From Babylonia areolata (lineage: Eukaryota; Mollusca; Gastropoda; Neogastropoda; Buccinidae): a DNA stretch of 64,000 nucleotides. Made by a program: the position numbers and the translations under genes. The first letter of the stretch is position 1. Every line of letters begins with the position of its first letter. The stretch is taken from the NCBI RefSeq assembly GCF_041734735.1, contig NC_134880.1:29550951-29614950 (forward strand), given 5' to 3'. Positions 55,905 to 64,000 of the stretch are shown here, piece by piece. The notes beneath the pieces are model-generated. The model saw only the letters and a list, made by a program, of their open reading frames with translations, was not told the origin of the DNA and ran no database searches.

Positions 55905-57128
55905 TTAAAGGAATGGAGAGGAGTGCCGCTGAATTGAGATCAGGATGAACAGGTTGGAAAGACATCTGGTCTAAGATGGTACGAATATTTTGGACTTTGT
56001 CGAAAAAGAAAGAGGAGAAGACATTAGGGAGTTCAGATAAAGTGTAGGCAGAAGAAAGAGGAGTCTTTTTTGCAGTTCCAAGAAGATTTGACATGACAGA
56101 GTAAAGATATTTGGTGGAGGTGGCATCAAGAACTTGAGAAGAAAAGAAGTTTGTTTTTGCTGATGAGATCATATGTTTGACTTTATTTGTTTTCGGAATA
56201 TTTGATTGTGGACTTGCAGTTTTGTTGATCGCCATCGTCTTTCCAGTTGGCGATGTTTGCGTTTTGCAAGTCCAATGTCTTGTGTGTACCATGGGGTGGA
56301 GGGTCTGTCAGGGAGCATGTGGGTAGTGGGGGGTGTTGTTCATCCAGCAGTTGAGAGAGGACAGTGTTGTAATGTGTGGATACGTCGGTACAGGAAGAAA
56401 TTTTGGAAAGGCGTTCAGCAGCTTGAGAAGAAAAAGTGTTAATGTTGATGGATTTCAGGTTGTGACGAGTAACAGATCTTTTGGTTCTGGTAGGTTTTGA
56501 AATATTAAGCAAGAATGTAACAGCAAAATGGTCAGAAGAAAGTTTGTCAGTTACAGTCACTGACGCATCAGAGTCACGTGCGATGAGCCAGTCCAACGTA
56601 TGGCCAGATCTGTGTGTTGGTTCTGTAACGAACTGAGAGAGAGAATGAGTGGACAGAGATAGACACAGGCGTTTGACATCAGTGGAAGTCTGGTTGTCGA
56701 AATGAAAATTGAAATCTCCGAGGATAATAAGTTTGCCAGAACGAAGGTTGTAGTAATCAAGTAGTGTTCGGAACTCATCGTGAACTGAGAAGACGTTAGG
56801 TTATTTTTACGACTAGGAGGACGACGATAGAGACAACAGAAGATGATTGAGTGACCGGGAACACTGAGAGTGACTTCTGGCATTTCGAAGGTATCATGTG
56901 GAAAGGCGTGGTTATGGGAGAAGGAGAGGGAAGACTCCAAGATATCTCTGTAGACGGTGGCGATGCCACCTCCACGAGACAATCGAGGAAGTGACAGTTT
57001 TGTATTCCGGGGGGGTCAGATGTTTAAGTTTGGGTTCGTGACCTTGTGACTTCAACCAGGTTTCGGTAAGAAATTAGATATCAAAGTTTTTTTCAAAAAT
57101 AAAATCAGAAATATAGTCAGTCTTTTGA

Positions 57129-57932
57129 TCAGGGCAGACATTGTGCATTGAACAGACAGGCATGAAAGAGATCAGAGGTAAGAAGAGAGGAATCTAATGG
57201 TGAAGCAGGTGAGTCAGGCAGACAGGCAGCGGAAGAAGAAGATGGTGACTGAGCAGTGGAGGACAATGGGAAGGAAGAAAAAGGTCCGGGAGTAGAGACA
57301 GGTGTGGCAGGAGTAGGAAGCGGAGCAGAGGCTGTCACTAGCACGGGGGATACATTACAGTTCGGAATATTGTCATCAGAGGGGACACTGTCACGGGAAA
57401 TAAAAATGTTAGCAGGAACACGTGTGTTGAGGTTGGAAGCAGCACAAACAGCGCCGCATAAAGTGGATCTGTCAACACACACAGGTGACACATCAGGGGT
57501 ACTGCCAGTAGTGCTGCTGGGGGTCCGTACGGAAACGACAGTTTTGATGGGCTTTTGTTTTCTCTTTCCTGCTCGGCGAGTTCGTCTTCGCGGCAGGCAA
57601 GCGCCTATGCCTGTTCCTCGCAGGTGCACAACTAGGTCAGGGGTCAAAGGTGCAGGTTCGACAGCAAACAGTTCAGCGCGCGAGTACAGAACAAAGGGAG
57701 GGACGTTGCGCTCACCTTGACAAAAGCTGCCCACCTGTCCACTACCACTGAACGTTGCGTTTTGCACGTGTACATGCGTGTTGAAGGGAGAGATGAATGG
57801 CGGGCCGGCGCAGTTCAAAACTGACAGGAAAGCAGAAAAAGAAATCCAGAACGCAGCAAGTCTGATGTAGATCGGGGCACCCACATACATCCATTGTTCG
57901 AAGGGATCCAACACTCTGCAGAACCTAACCAC
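57129..57932 (-). CDS. N-terminal segment of the L2-like LINE
   Basis: About 267 open codons: a Phe/Ala-rich start, a basic stretch PRRRTRRAGKRKQKPIKTVV around residue 115, a Ser/Pro/Thr-rich part, and the start of the endonuclease (HACLFNAQCLP) at the end. No zinc knuckle or coiled coil seen. It may be a divergent ORF1 or an extended ORF2 N-terminus. Confidence 0.6.
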   Translation of the reverse strand: MVRFCRVLDPFEQWMYVGAPIYIRLAAFWISFSAFLSVLNCAGPPFISPFNTHVHVQNATFSGSGQVGSFCQGERNVPPFVLYSRAELFAVEPAPLTPDLVVHLRGTGIGACLPRRRTRRAGKRKQKPIKTVVSVRTPSSTTGSTPDVSPVCVDRSTLCGAVCAASNLNTRVPANIFISRDSVPSDDNIPNCNVSPVLVTASAPLPTPATPVSTPGPFSSFPLSSTAQSPSSSSAACLPDSPASPLDSSLLTSDLFHACLFNAQCLP

Positions 57933-58109
57933 ACAACACCAAGCACAACCAACACAATAAACAAAAATATGGAGAGCTAGAATTACTCAGCCTGTTAGGC
58001 GTGCGACCTTCACCTCTCCAGCATATTAAAACCTAGAAAAGTTTTACACGAGACAGAATGCAACCTAGTATGTTCGTCCACACAGCCGTTCGCCCAAAAA
58101 ATCCTGATT

Positions 58110-58245
58110 CAGCGCCTTAGACCGGAAATTGCGTTGATTGGCTGAGCTGGGTACAGCTTGGCAGGGCATCTTACAATGGATTTAGCCGCAGAGTGTCCAA
58201 ACAGGGTAAACCAGTAGGCTTAGCTTGCATGCAGTTTGACATGGT
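58110..58245 (+). repeat. Dispersed repeat R4, copy 4
   Basis: AAATTGCGTTGATTGGCTGA, GCTTGGCAGGGCATC, TAGCCGCAGAGTGTCC and TAGCTTGCATGCAGTTTGACA. Lies just downstream of exon E2 in the gene direction, as copy 3 does relative to E5. Confidence 0.7.
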
Positions 58246-58411
58246 GCATTATATCAGAATATGACATCAGTATACGACACGAAACATAAGGTTATTACAT
58301 ATGGACACACGATGTGTAGTAAGACTCACATAAAAATGAAAAGAAACAACTGTTTCGCATCATCTTTATCATCTCTCTCAAACAAACTCCAAATGATATT
58401 TGGCAACAAAC

Positions 58412-58585
58412 CACAGCATTGCTGAGTTCCACAGCTCCCTGTCTCTGAATCTGACCCAGCACACAGATAGGAGCAGGAAGTTCCAGCACCCTTGCAGGTT
58501 CTTGTTCTCCTTCTGTTGCCAGTACCACATGTTCTGGAACATCTTCCATACTGTGACCAGGCGTTCCATCCATGCGTACTGTCAT
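58412..58585 (-). CDS. Exon E2: TSP1 repeat, class A
   Basis: 174 nt, phase 1-1. Acceptor ATTCCAG|ATGAC, donor TGCTGTG|GTTTGTTG. Product: HGWNAWSQYGRCSRTCGTG, RRTRTCKGAGTSCSYLCAG, ETGSCGTQQCCG. Flanks match those of pseudo-exon E5 over more than 500 bp on each side (GGAATATGCTGAGATAAA, GATATCAAT, CGCAATG). Confidence 0.94.
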
Positions 58586-59400
58586 CTGGAATATAGAAAT
58601 ATGAACTTCACTGGAATATGCTGAGATAAATACTATGAAGCTAAACGTCAATTATTTGACATGGTTAACAGATCATTTTCAAATAATTATTGCAGGTTTT
58701 TGGCTACAGATGTCAATAAGACAAGTATGTTGCCAGCGCTGTTTGAAGCTCAAGTTAACCACTGATGTATGTGAGGTTAATTCGAATAAACGTAAGAAAC
58801 GGCTTAAGGAAGGTGGGGCGGGAGGATATTGTCTGGATTGTAAGCTTTTGGAAACAACCACTTAACAAGTCGCAAAGTGTATTCGAAAGGATGTGTATTC
58901 AATCAGAGAACAACCAGGCATGTTTAATCCGCTGTGCTTACTTTGGTGATGTTTGTGTTGTTCAGCTGTTTGTAGACTTTTTTCGGTGTTGATAAAAAAC
59001 ACAAGTGTTGGATATCAATTAGCGTGTATATGACAACCAGAATTTGATAACGTCGCTCGCGCAATGGTACACATAATGGCTTCACAATTATTAAATACAG
59101 AGTCATCGTTTGCTGCAGCAAGGGAATACGTTTCTGATGAAATTACACACAATGCTCTTACAATCCGATTGAATGGTACAATATTCGTCTTTTTATCCAT
59201 GTATACCTATGCAATCAGTCATTTTTATTTTGTTAGAGTGAATGTTGATAACTCTTTAATTCATGTTCCATTCCATCACTCTTTCTCTCTATGTCCTCCA
59301 ACACGTTTAATCTGCCGTCTCCTTTTTACGTTCTTTCCCTTATATGTCATACAAGTGTCACAGTTTCCATACAAATAGAAATACATAGAATATGAATCTG
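58586..59400 (-). other. Intron upstream of E2, segmentally duplicated
   Basis: Homologous to 42532-43150 and in part to 21927-22760. Short open frames here have no support as exons. Confidence 0.6.
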
Positions 59401-59413
59401 CTAAAGTATGCCT

Positions 59414-59415
<2 letters not shown>

Positions 59416-59472
<57 letters not shown>

Positions 59473-59530
59473 ACTCACTCACTCACTCGCTCACTCACAC
59501 AATCACACACACTCACACACACTTGGCCTA
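59416..59530. repeat. (CA)n and CACT microsatellite
   Basis: About 27 CA units then CACT-rich repeats, adjacent to a LINE 3' end. Confidence 0.95.
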
Positions 59531-59532
59531 AA

Positions 59533-60030
59533 TAATAATAATAATAATAATAATAATGGTACTTATATAGCGCTGGATCTTGTGCAGAGACAAATCAAAG
59601 CGCTTTCGCACCAGTCATTCACACGCATACATAACTCTAATACTGTAGAAACTAAAGACAAGGAAGGGCAGGCAAGGGAGGCTATTTTGGGAAGAGGTGG
59701 GTGTTAAGGCCAGGCTTGAAAGAGCTGAGTGTGGAGACTTGACGAAGCGAAAAAGGAAGTTCATTCCAATCGCAAGGTCCAGAAACAGAGAAAGAACGGC
59801 GGCCAACAGTCGAGTGTTTGAATCTGGGTATGCGTAAACAGAGTGGATCCGAGGCCGATCGTAGTGAGCGAGATGGAGTGTAGAGGTGAAGGCAGCCACA
59901 GAGATAGGAAGGGGCAGTTTTGTGAATGCATCTATAACATAGAGTGCTGATCTTGTACTTTACTCGGTGTGAGACAGGGAGCCAGTGGAGATGTTGCAAA
60001 AGAGGAGTGATGTGCTCAGATCTTTTCTTT
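59533..60030 (-). mobile_element. 5'-truncated L2/CR1-like LINE
   Basis: Same family as 54031-57960. Open minus frame: KKRSEHITPLLQHLHWLPVS, HRVKYKISTLCYRCIHKTAP, RRSFSVSGPCDWNELPFSLR, QVSTLSSFKPGLNTHLFPK then stop at 59682. The 3' end is GCGCTATATAAGTACCATT plus about nine ATT units. It is truncated inside KKRSEH at 60030, next to a CATA tract (60031-60048). The open frame and short divergence indicate a recent copy. Confidence 0.9.
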
Positions 60031-60171
60031 ACATACATACATACATACACAGACAAACAGGCAAACGAAATATGGTTACAACATAGACCCTCTTTGTGTA
60101 TAAACATTCACATGAGCACACATGAAAATTCCTTGTCACATGCAAAACCTCAACGGTATTTGGCAACAAAC

Positions 60172-60345
60172 CACAGCATTGTTGAGTTCCACAGCTTCCT
60201 GTTTGTGCACTTGGCCCAGAACACAAATAGGAGCAGTCAGTTCCAGTACCCTGGCACCTCCTTGTTCTCCGTCTGGTGCCAGTACCACATGTTCTGGAAC
60301 ATCTTCCGTACGGGAACCAGGCAGTCCACCCATGATCCTTCTGAT
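60172..60345 (-). CDS. Exon E1: TSP1 repeat, class A
   Basis: 174 nt, phase 1-1. Acceptor CTTCCAG|ATCAG, donor TGCTGTG|GTTTGTTG. Product: HGWTAWFPYGRCSRTCGTG, RRTRRCQGTGTDCSYLCSG, QTGSCGTQQCCG. Most upstream exon of the gene in the window; phase 1 at its start requires a preceding exon beyond it, so the 5' end and any signal peptide lie outside. Confidence 0.94.
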
Positions 60346-60470
60346 CTGGAAGTGAATACAAACAGTGAAACATCAAATGATATACAGCAATAACTATGGT
60401 CATGCACCAGGTACAAAACTTCAAGTCAATGCTGCTCACGCTACTAATTCAGCTGAGGGCACTGGTTGGT

Positions 60471-60473
<3 letters not shown>

Positions 60474-60525
<52 letters not shown>

Positions 60526-60530
60526 GTGGC
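60474..60530. repeat. (CA)n microsatellite
   Basis: About 23 CA units followed by CGTGCGCGTGG. Confidence 0.95.
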
Positions 60531-60628
60531 ATTTGTCACCTGTTACGTTAAGGAGAATAACATGAAGTTTATTAATGACCACCTGTTAATTTAAAAAAAA
60601 ACCCAATCATTTTTATTAATATAACCTT

Positions 60629-60633
<5 letters not shown>

Positions 60634-60710
<77 letters not shown>

Positions 60711-60711
60711 C
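60634..60711. repeat. (CA)n(TA)n microsatellite
   Basis: About 18 CA then about 17 TA units. At 60855-60895 follows GTTTCAGTTTCAATGAGGCATCA, a worn SINE-type motif also at 51405. Confidence 0.95.
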
Positions 60712-60939
60712 CATTTTGACGTGTCTGACGATATAAAGATAGCAACAATTCCGTTCCTTCGGACGCGCACCTTACATGATCCACAAAATTTCCTCCAAGA
60801 AATCCTTGATACAATAATGGCTTGTATGTGTTTTGGAATTCATAACAGTCTCAATTTCAGTTTCAGTTTCAATGAGGCATCAAGGGGTGCAGACTAACTC
60901 AACTGCACCGGAGTACTTCTCTTACATATATATATATAG

Positions 60940-61058
60940 CCTCCCTTCCCTGCCTCTTCCTTGTCTTCAGTTTTTCCAGTTTTAGAGTTACGCATGCGTG
61001 TGAATGACTGGTGCGAAAGCGCTTTGATTTGTCTCTGCACAAGATTCAGTGCTATATG

Positions 61059-61062
<4 letters not shown>
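60940..61062 (+). mobile_element. L2/CR1-like LINE 3' end fragment
   Basis: CCTCCCTTCCCTGCCTCTTCC..TTTTAGAGTTACGCATGCGTG..GAATGACTGGTGCGAAAGCG..TTGTCTCTGCACAAGATTCA..GTGCTATAT is the 3' UTR of the family at 54031 and 59533, in plus orientation. A CA tract (61063-61101) replaces the ATT tail. Confidence 0.85.
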
Positions 61063-61101
<39 letters not shown>

Positions 61102-61105
<4 letters not shown>

Positions 61106-61914
61106 GCGAAAACCCAGATAAAGGGTCAAAATATATTTTTTTAAATCGATTTAAAAAACAACAACAACAAATTACAAATTTCACATCTTTGAGGTCTGAT
61201 CTTTGCTGTCAGTAAGTATTTGGGCTGAAACTGCCTCAAACTGTAGTGTTTTTAATGTTTTCAGGTGCATGCGCTGTTGCTATTGCTGCACACATTCGTC
61301 ACTTAAGTTGCACTGTTCAGTGCATTCAACTCCAGGTTTTTCTCAAATTACGTGTGCCGATGTGGCAATACACTTAATGACTGCAGTCAGTAAACGTTAT
61401 TTTAAATCTGGCATCTAAAGCCAAAGTTCAAAAGATTCATCAGCATTACGGTATTTTTTGGTCAAACAAAAATGCGGCCTTTGTCCCTCATTTAAACATT
61501 TACTGTCACCGCTGATTCTTCTCGATCGTGGGAAGTCGTCACTCCTCCACTCGCCAATCTTAACTTCGTTGGAGTGCGGAGAGAAAATATGAATCTTCCC
61601 GTGCCTTTGGGGAAGTTTGATATCATGCTGAGATGGCTGTGCACATTGTGGAATAAAGACGTTAAGAATAAAAGGCACATAGAATAACACAATATACCAC
61701 AAAGGAATAGTGAGGCTAGGAGAGTAAATGATTAGCAAACTGACTCGACATAAAGGAAAATGGATCGAATTACTACTCTTTATCGTTTGTCAAACAATAT
61801 AACATGGTCTTAAAAACATCTAAAATCAAATACAGGAAACACTTCAGACAGAGTTCCTTGAATTCCACGAAACATAATTATAAAGCACACGCAGCAGTAA
61901 TCCAAAACTCAAAT
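61102..61914. other. Intergenic or intron DNA, nothing recognised
   Basis: AT-rich, with only short open frames that match no family I know. Confidence 0.5.
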
Positions 61915-63384
61915 AAATTCATCGAGCAGTTTCTAAGCAATTGCCCAGATAAAAATATATCAGATATTTGAAAGTACCAGTACTCCCATAGCTTCTCAAT
62001 GCAGTTCACCACCAAGGAATACACGACAGATTGGATCAATCTGGAAGTGGGCATAGCCATGGTGTGTGCAATTTCTCCATTCCTGTTCGTGCTGGCAATA
62101 TAAGTGATCTTCAAGGCACCAATTAAAGGCACGGATCGTGACGACCTCGGCAACGGATACTAGACACCTCCTTTGAAAGTCTTCATGGATGACGCAACAG
62201 TCCTTTCAGCAAAAGAGGATGACACCCGTGAAATATTGAAGCGGTTAGACGCGCTAGTTGCCTCAGCCAGGATGAATTTCAAACCAAAGAAACCACAGAG
62301 CCTCTCACTGCGTAAAGGAAAGGTAGCAGAAACGGAGACAGTATTGTGAGATCCAACCAACCCAAGCTGAATACTGACAGAAAATAGAAAGTCAGGTATG
62401 CGAAATAAAGTCTCAAGACGAATGAAATAATAGGACACACCCAAACCAACAGACAGGGCCTGTGATAAAGATAGAATGGTGGTCCAAGGCAAAGGGGGAA
62501 GCAAAACGAGACATGGTCGTACAAGAGATCAAGAAGGCAGGGGATAATAAGAGCGTCCAGAATGCAGCCCAAGTCCAACAAGGTCAGCAGGGGCAGTGGA
62601 CAACATGGGAAAATACACTCGAAACGAGCCTCAACTGGAGCGACATGTGGAAAATGGCCCTTCTGAGGATCAGCTTCATCCTAAGATCTGTATGTGACTC
62701 CTTCCATCGAATACAAACTTGGTGAAATGGGGGAAAGCAGAGGACTCTGCTTGCCCACTCTGCCATGGCAAACAAACAGTGGAACATGTCCTCAGCGCAT
62801 GCAAAGCAGCGTTGAGCCAAGGACGGTACACATGGAGGCACAACCAAGTGCTAAAAATTGCACACGTGGTGAGCACTGTCCAAGGAGCACCCACACCACC
62901 AGAGGTTCCAGTAAAGTTCCTCTCTGCAGAAGGCAATAAAGTCTGGCTAGGAACAGCTTTACGTGGGCTGTTTGATGGGGCCTAAGATTGGGAATGCACA
63001 GCTGACCTACCAGAGGGGAAGAAACACCGGGAAATCATCAGCAAGAGCAGCATGAGACCTGACATAGTACTCCACTCCATGGCAACAAAACAAGCGATTC
63101 TGATTGAGCTGACTGTGCCATACGAAAGTAGAATGGAGGAAGCTCAGATCTACAAGACTGAGACGTATACTAGTCTCGCCAGTAGCCTGAGAGAATCTGG
63201 CTTCCTCGCCATAGGGACTGGTGCAAGAGGGTTTGTGAACACATCTGCCTACAGCCTCATGAAGCAGATGTTGATTTCTGGCAGAGAAAGGACAAGGGCT
63301 CTCAAAGCAATGGCAGAAGCAGCAGAAAAGAGTTCTAGCTCGATCTGGTCGAGGAGGAATGAAAGTAAACTTCATAAGGATTAA
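61915..63384 (+). mobile_element. LINE with restriction-like endonuclease (R2/NeSL type), 3' part
   Basis: Plus-strand order: degraded RT (TTKEYTTDWINLEVGIAM, then VFMDDATVLSAKEDDTREIL with an FxDD box, then ASARMNFKPKKPQSLSLRKG), a linker (IEWWSKAKGEAKRDMVVQEI), a CCHC knuckle CPLCHGKQTVEHVLSAC (spacing C-x2-C-x7-H-x4-C, as in R2), GRYTWRHNQVL, and an endonuclease with the PD-(D/E)xK-type pattern MRPDIVLHSMATKQ..ILIELTVPYESRMEEA and KTETYTSLASSLRESGFLAI. It ends at a stop near 63384. The RT part contains several stops; the CCHC and nuclease parts are open in two adjacent frames. 5'-truncated near 61915. The only non-APE LINE in the window. Confidence 0.8.
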
Positions 63385-63401
63385 ATTTCCGTACTCAAAC
63401 T

Positions 63402-63640
63402 AGGCGTACGATTGCTCAGTGGTTAAAACGTCTGCCAGAAAAGATGACTGAGTCCTGAAGTGGCAACCACCCTGGAGGCGCGGGTTCGAACCTCCTGAGG
63501 AATCAGAAAAAAAGGTGGCAATATAAGGGCATCCAGGAGTCATGGCCTGGGCATGGCACGGCCCGGCCCCCTTGGAGTGTAATGAGTTAAGGGCCGAAAC
63601 ACTTGCTCGAGGGGGGCTTCTTCTCTGAAGACCTCATACT
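63402..63640 (+). mobile_element. SINE-3, tRNA-derived
   Basis: The head has A-box TTGCTCAGTGGTTAAAACG and B-box GCGGGTTCGAACCTCC separated by about 50 bp, then a body with GAGTCATGGCCTGGGC and GGAGTGTAATGAGTTAAGGG. It lies 18 bp after the stop of the RLE-type LINE and so might be part of its 3' UTR or a separate insertion. Different from SINE-1 and SINE-2. Confidence 0.65.
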
Positions 63641-64000
63641 GTCCACCTTGCTCTAGAGTTTCTTGTCACCTCAGGGCTATCCCCAGGTCTATATATTCCC
63701 TAGATCTACGTCCGTTTTAACATTCAAATACTTTTGACAAGTTGGCTGTGGTCGTCAGTGGTCAGTAGTACCCAATGGCATTATCAACACATTAAGTTTT
63801 CTTCTATCTGTTTCTGCACCTCTTTTCTTCACCTTCTCACCATTACACACACACACACACACACACGCATGCAAGCAAATCTAGTTTAGGGTTGAGTGGA
63901 CATTTTGGGACTTTAGTGAAGTCAGATGAGGGCCGAGGGGTATGTTTCAGGATCCAGAATGTTCTCCGGGGGACGATTTAGGACGTTTCACCGTGTTTAT
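63641..64000. other. Unassigned DNA at the right edge
   Basis: A short CA tract at 63846-63866. Nothing else recognised. Confidence 0.5.

Larger units (their letters stand above)
54031..57960 (-). mobile_element. L2/CR1-like LINE, near full length, with a few breaks
   Basis: Minus-strand order: an N-terminal Pro/Ser-rich segment (57129-57932, ending HACLFNAQCLP), APE endonuclease (FLTETW region near 57100, GGGIATVYRDILESSLS, FCCLYRRPPS, SSDHFAVTFLL near 56530), RT (LTETEVHEILKEMKIKSCEL, NYRPVSNLPFMSKLLEK, LLDFSAAFDTIDHSILLSRL, GHGVPQGSVLGPVLF, HSYADDTQLQ), C-terminal domain (LPASSIQSLQHIQNSAAQLV, HITPLLQHLHWLPVSHRIKY, CDWNELPQSLRQVSTLSSFK) and a short 3' UTR ending GCGCTATATAAATACCATT plus ATT repeats. 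Catalytic boxes are all present but the frame shifts several times. A TTAA-flanked element is inserted at 55681-55904. Located in the E2-E3 intron, same strand as the gene. Confidence 0.88.

Overview
The window is animal genomic DNA: intron-rich, AT-rich, saturated with CA/GT, TA and GA microsatellites, and full of non-LTR retrotransposon debris and tRNA-headed SINEs. The repeat styles (a SINE with a conserved 'GTATGGCTGCCTA' tail ending in GAA repeats, 'GTTTCAGTTTCAATGAGGCATCA' type remnants, L2-like LINEs ending in ATT repeats) match what I remember of molluscan, probably caenogastropod, genomes. That placement is recollection, not a search result. There is no sign of a prokaryote, organelle or virus, and I found no LTR element or Polinton.

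Host gene. One gene dominates and runs on the minus strand, from beyond the right edge to beyond or near the left edge. Sixteen short exons between 60345 and 17067 each encode one thrombospondin type-1 (TSP1) repeat. Fourteen of the sixteen are exactly 174 nt, and all are phase 1-1, so any can be gained or skipped without a frameshift. They fall into class A (GRCSRTCGTGxRRRTRxCKG; donor always G|GTTTGT), class B (CTQTCGGGxxRYSRxCKG; donor always G|GTAAG) and two divergent terminal modules. A and B exons often sit as A-B dyads with homologous introns, so the array grew by tandem duplication of dyads and single exons. Three consecutive exons in the middle (53620, 51769, 42358) carry stop codons. 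Two further exons (7456-7628 and 4843-4962) fit the phase chain exactly and encode a non-TSP1 C-terminal region I do not recognise. The product is presumably a secreted or membrane-anchored extracellular TSP1 protein.

Mobile elements fill the introns. RTE-like LINEs: a nearly intact copy at 46450-49806 (minus, split by one stop), a degraded copy at 10265-14090 (plus), a third at 35619-39080 (plus) with an internal deletion, and fragments at 2287-2490 and 44877-45190. L2/CR1-like LINEs: a long copy at 54031-57960 (minus), 3' fragments at 485-800, 8218-9388, 16050-16860, 59533-60030 and 60940-61062, and a copy nested inside the third RTE-like LINE with a short target duplication. A Rex1-like fragment lies at 29680-30260. 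An R2/NeSL-type LINE with a restriction-like endonuclease occupies 61915-63384. Several SINE families, a TIR element (1612-2821), a TTAA-flanked MITE (55681-55904) and two unnamed dispersed repeat families are also present.

Most points of interest concern the exon array: its A/B architecture, class-specific weak splice sites, dead exons and microsatellites sitting at splice signals.
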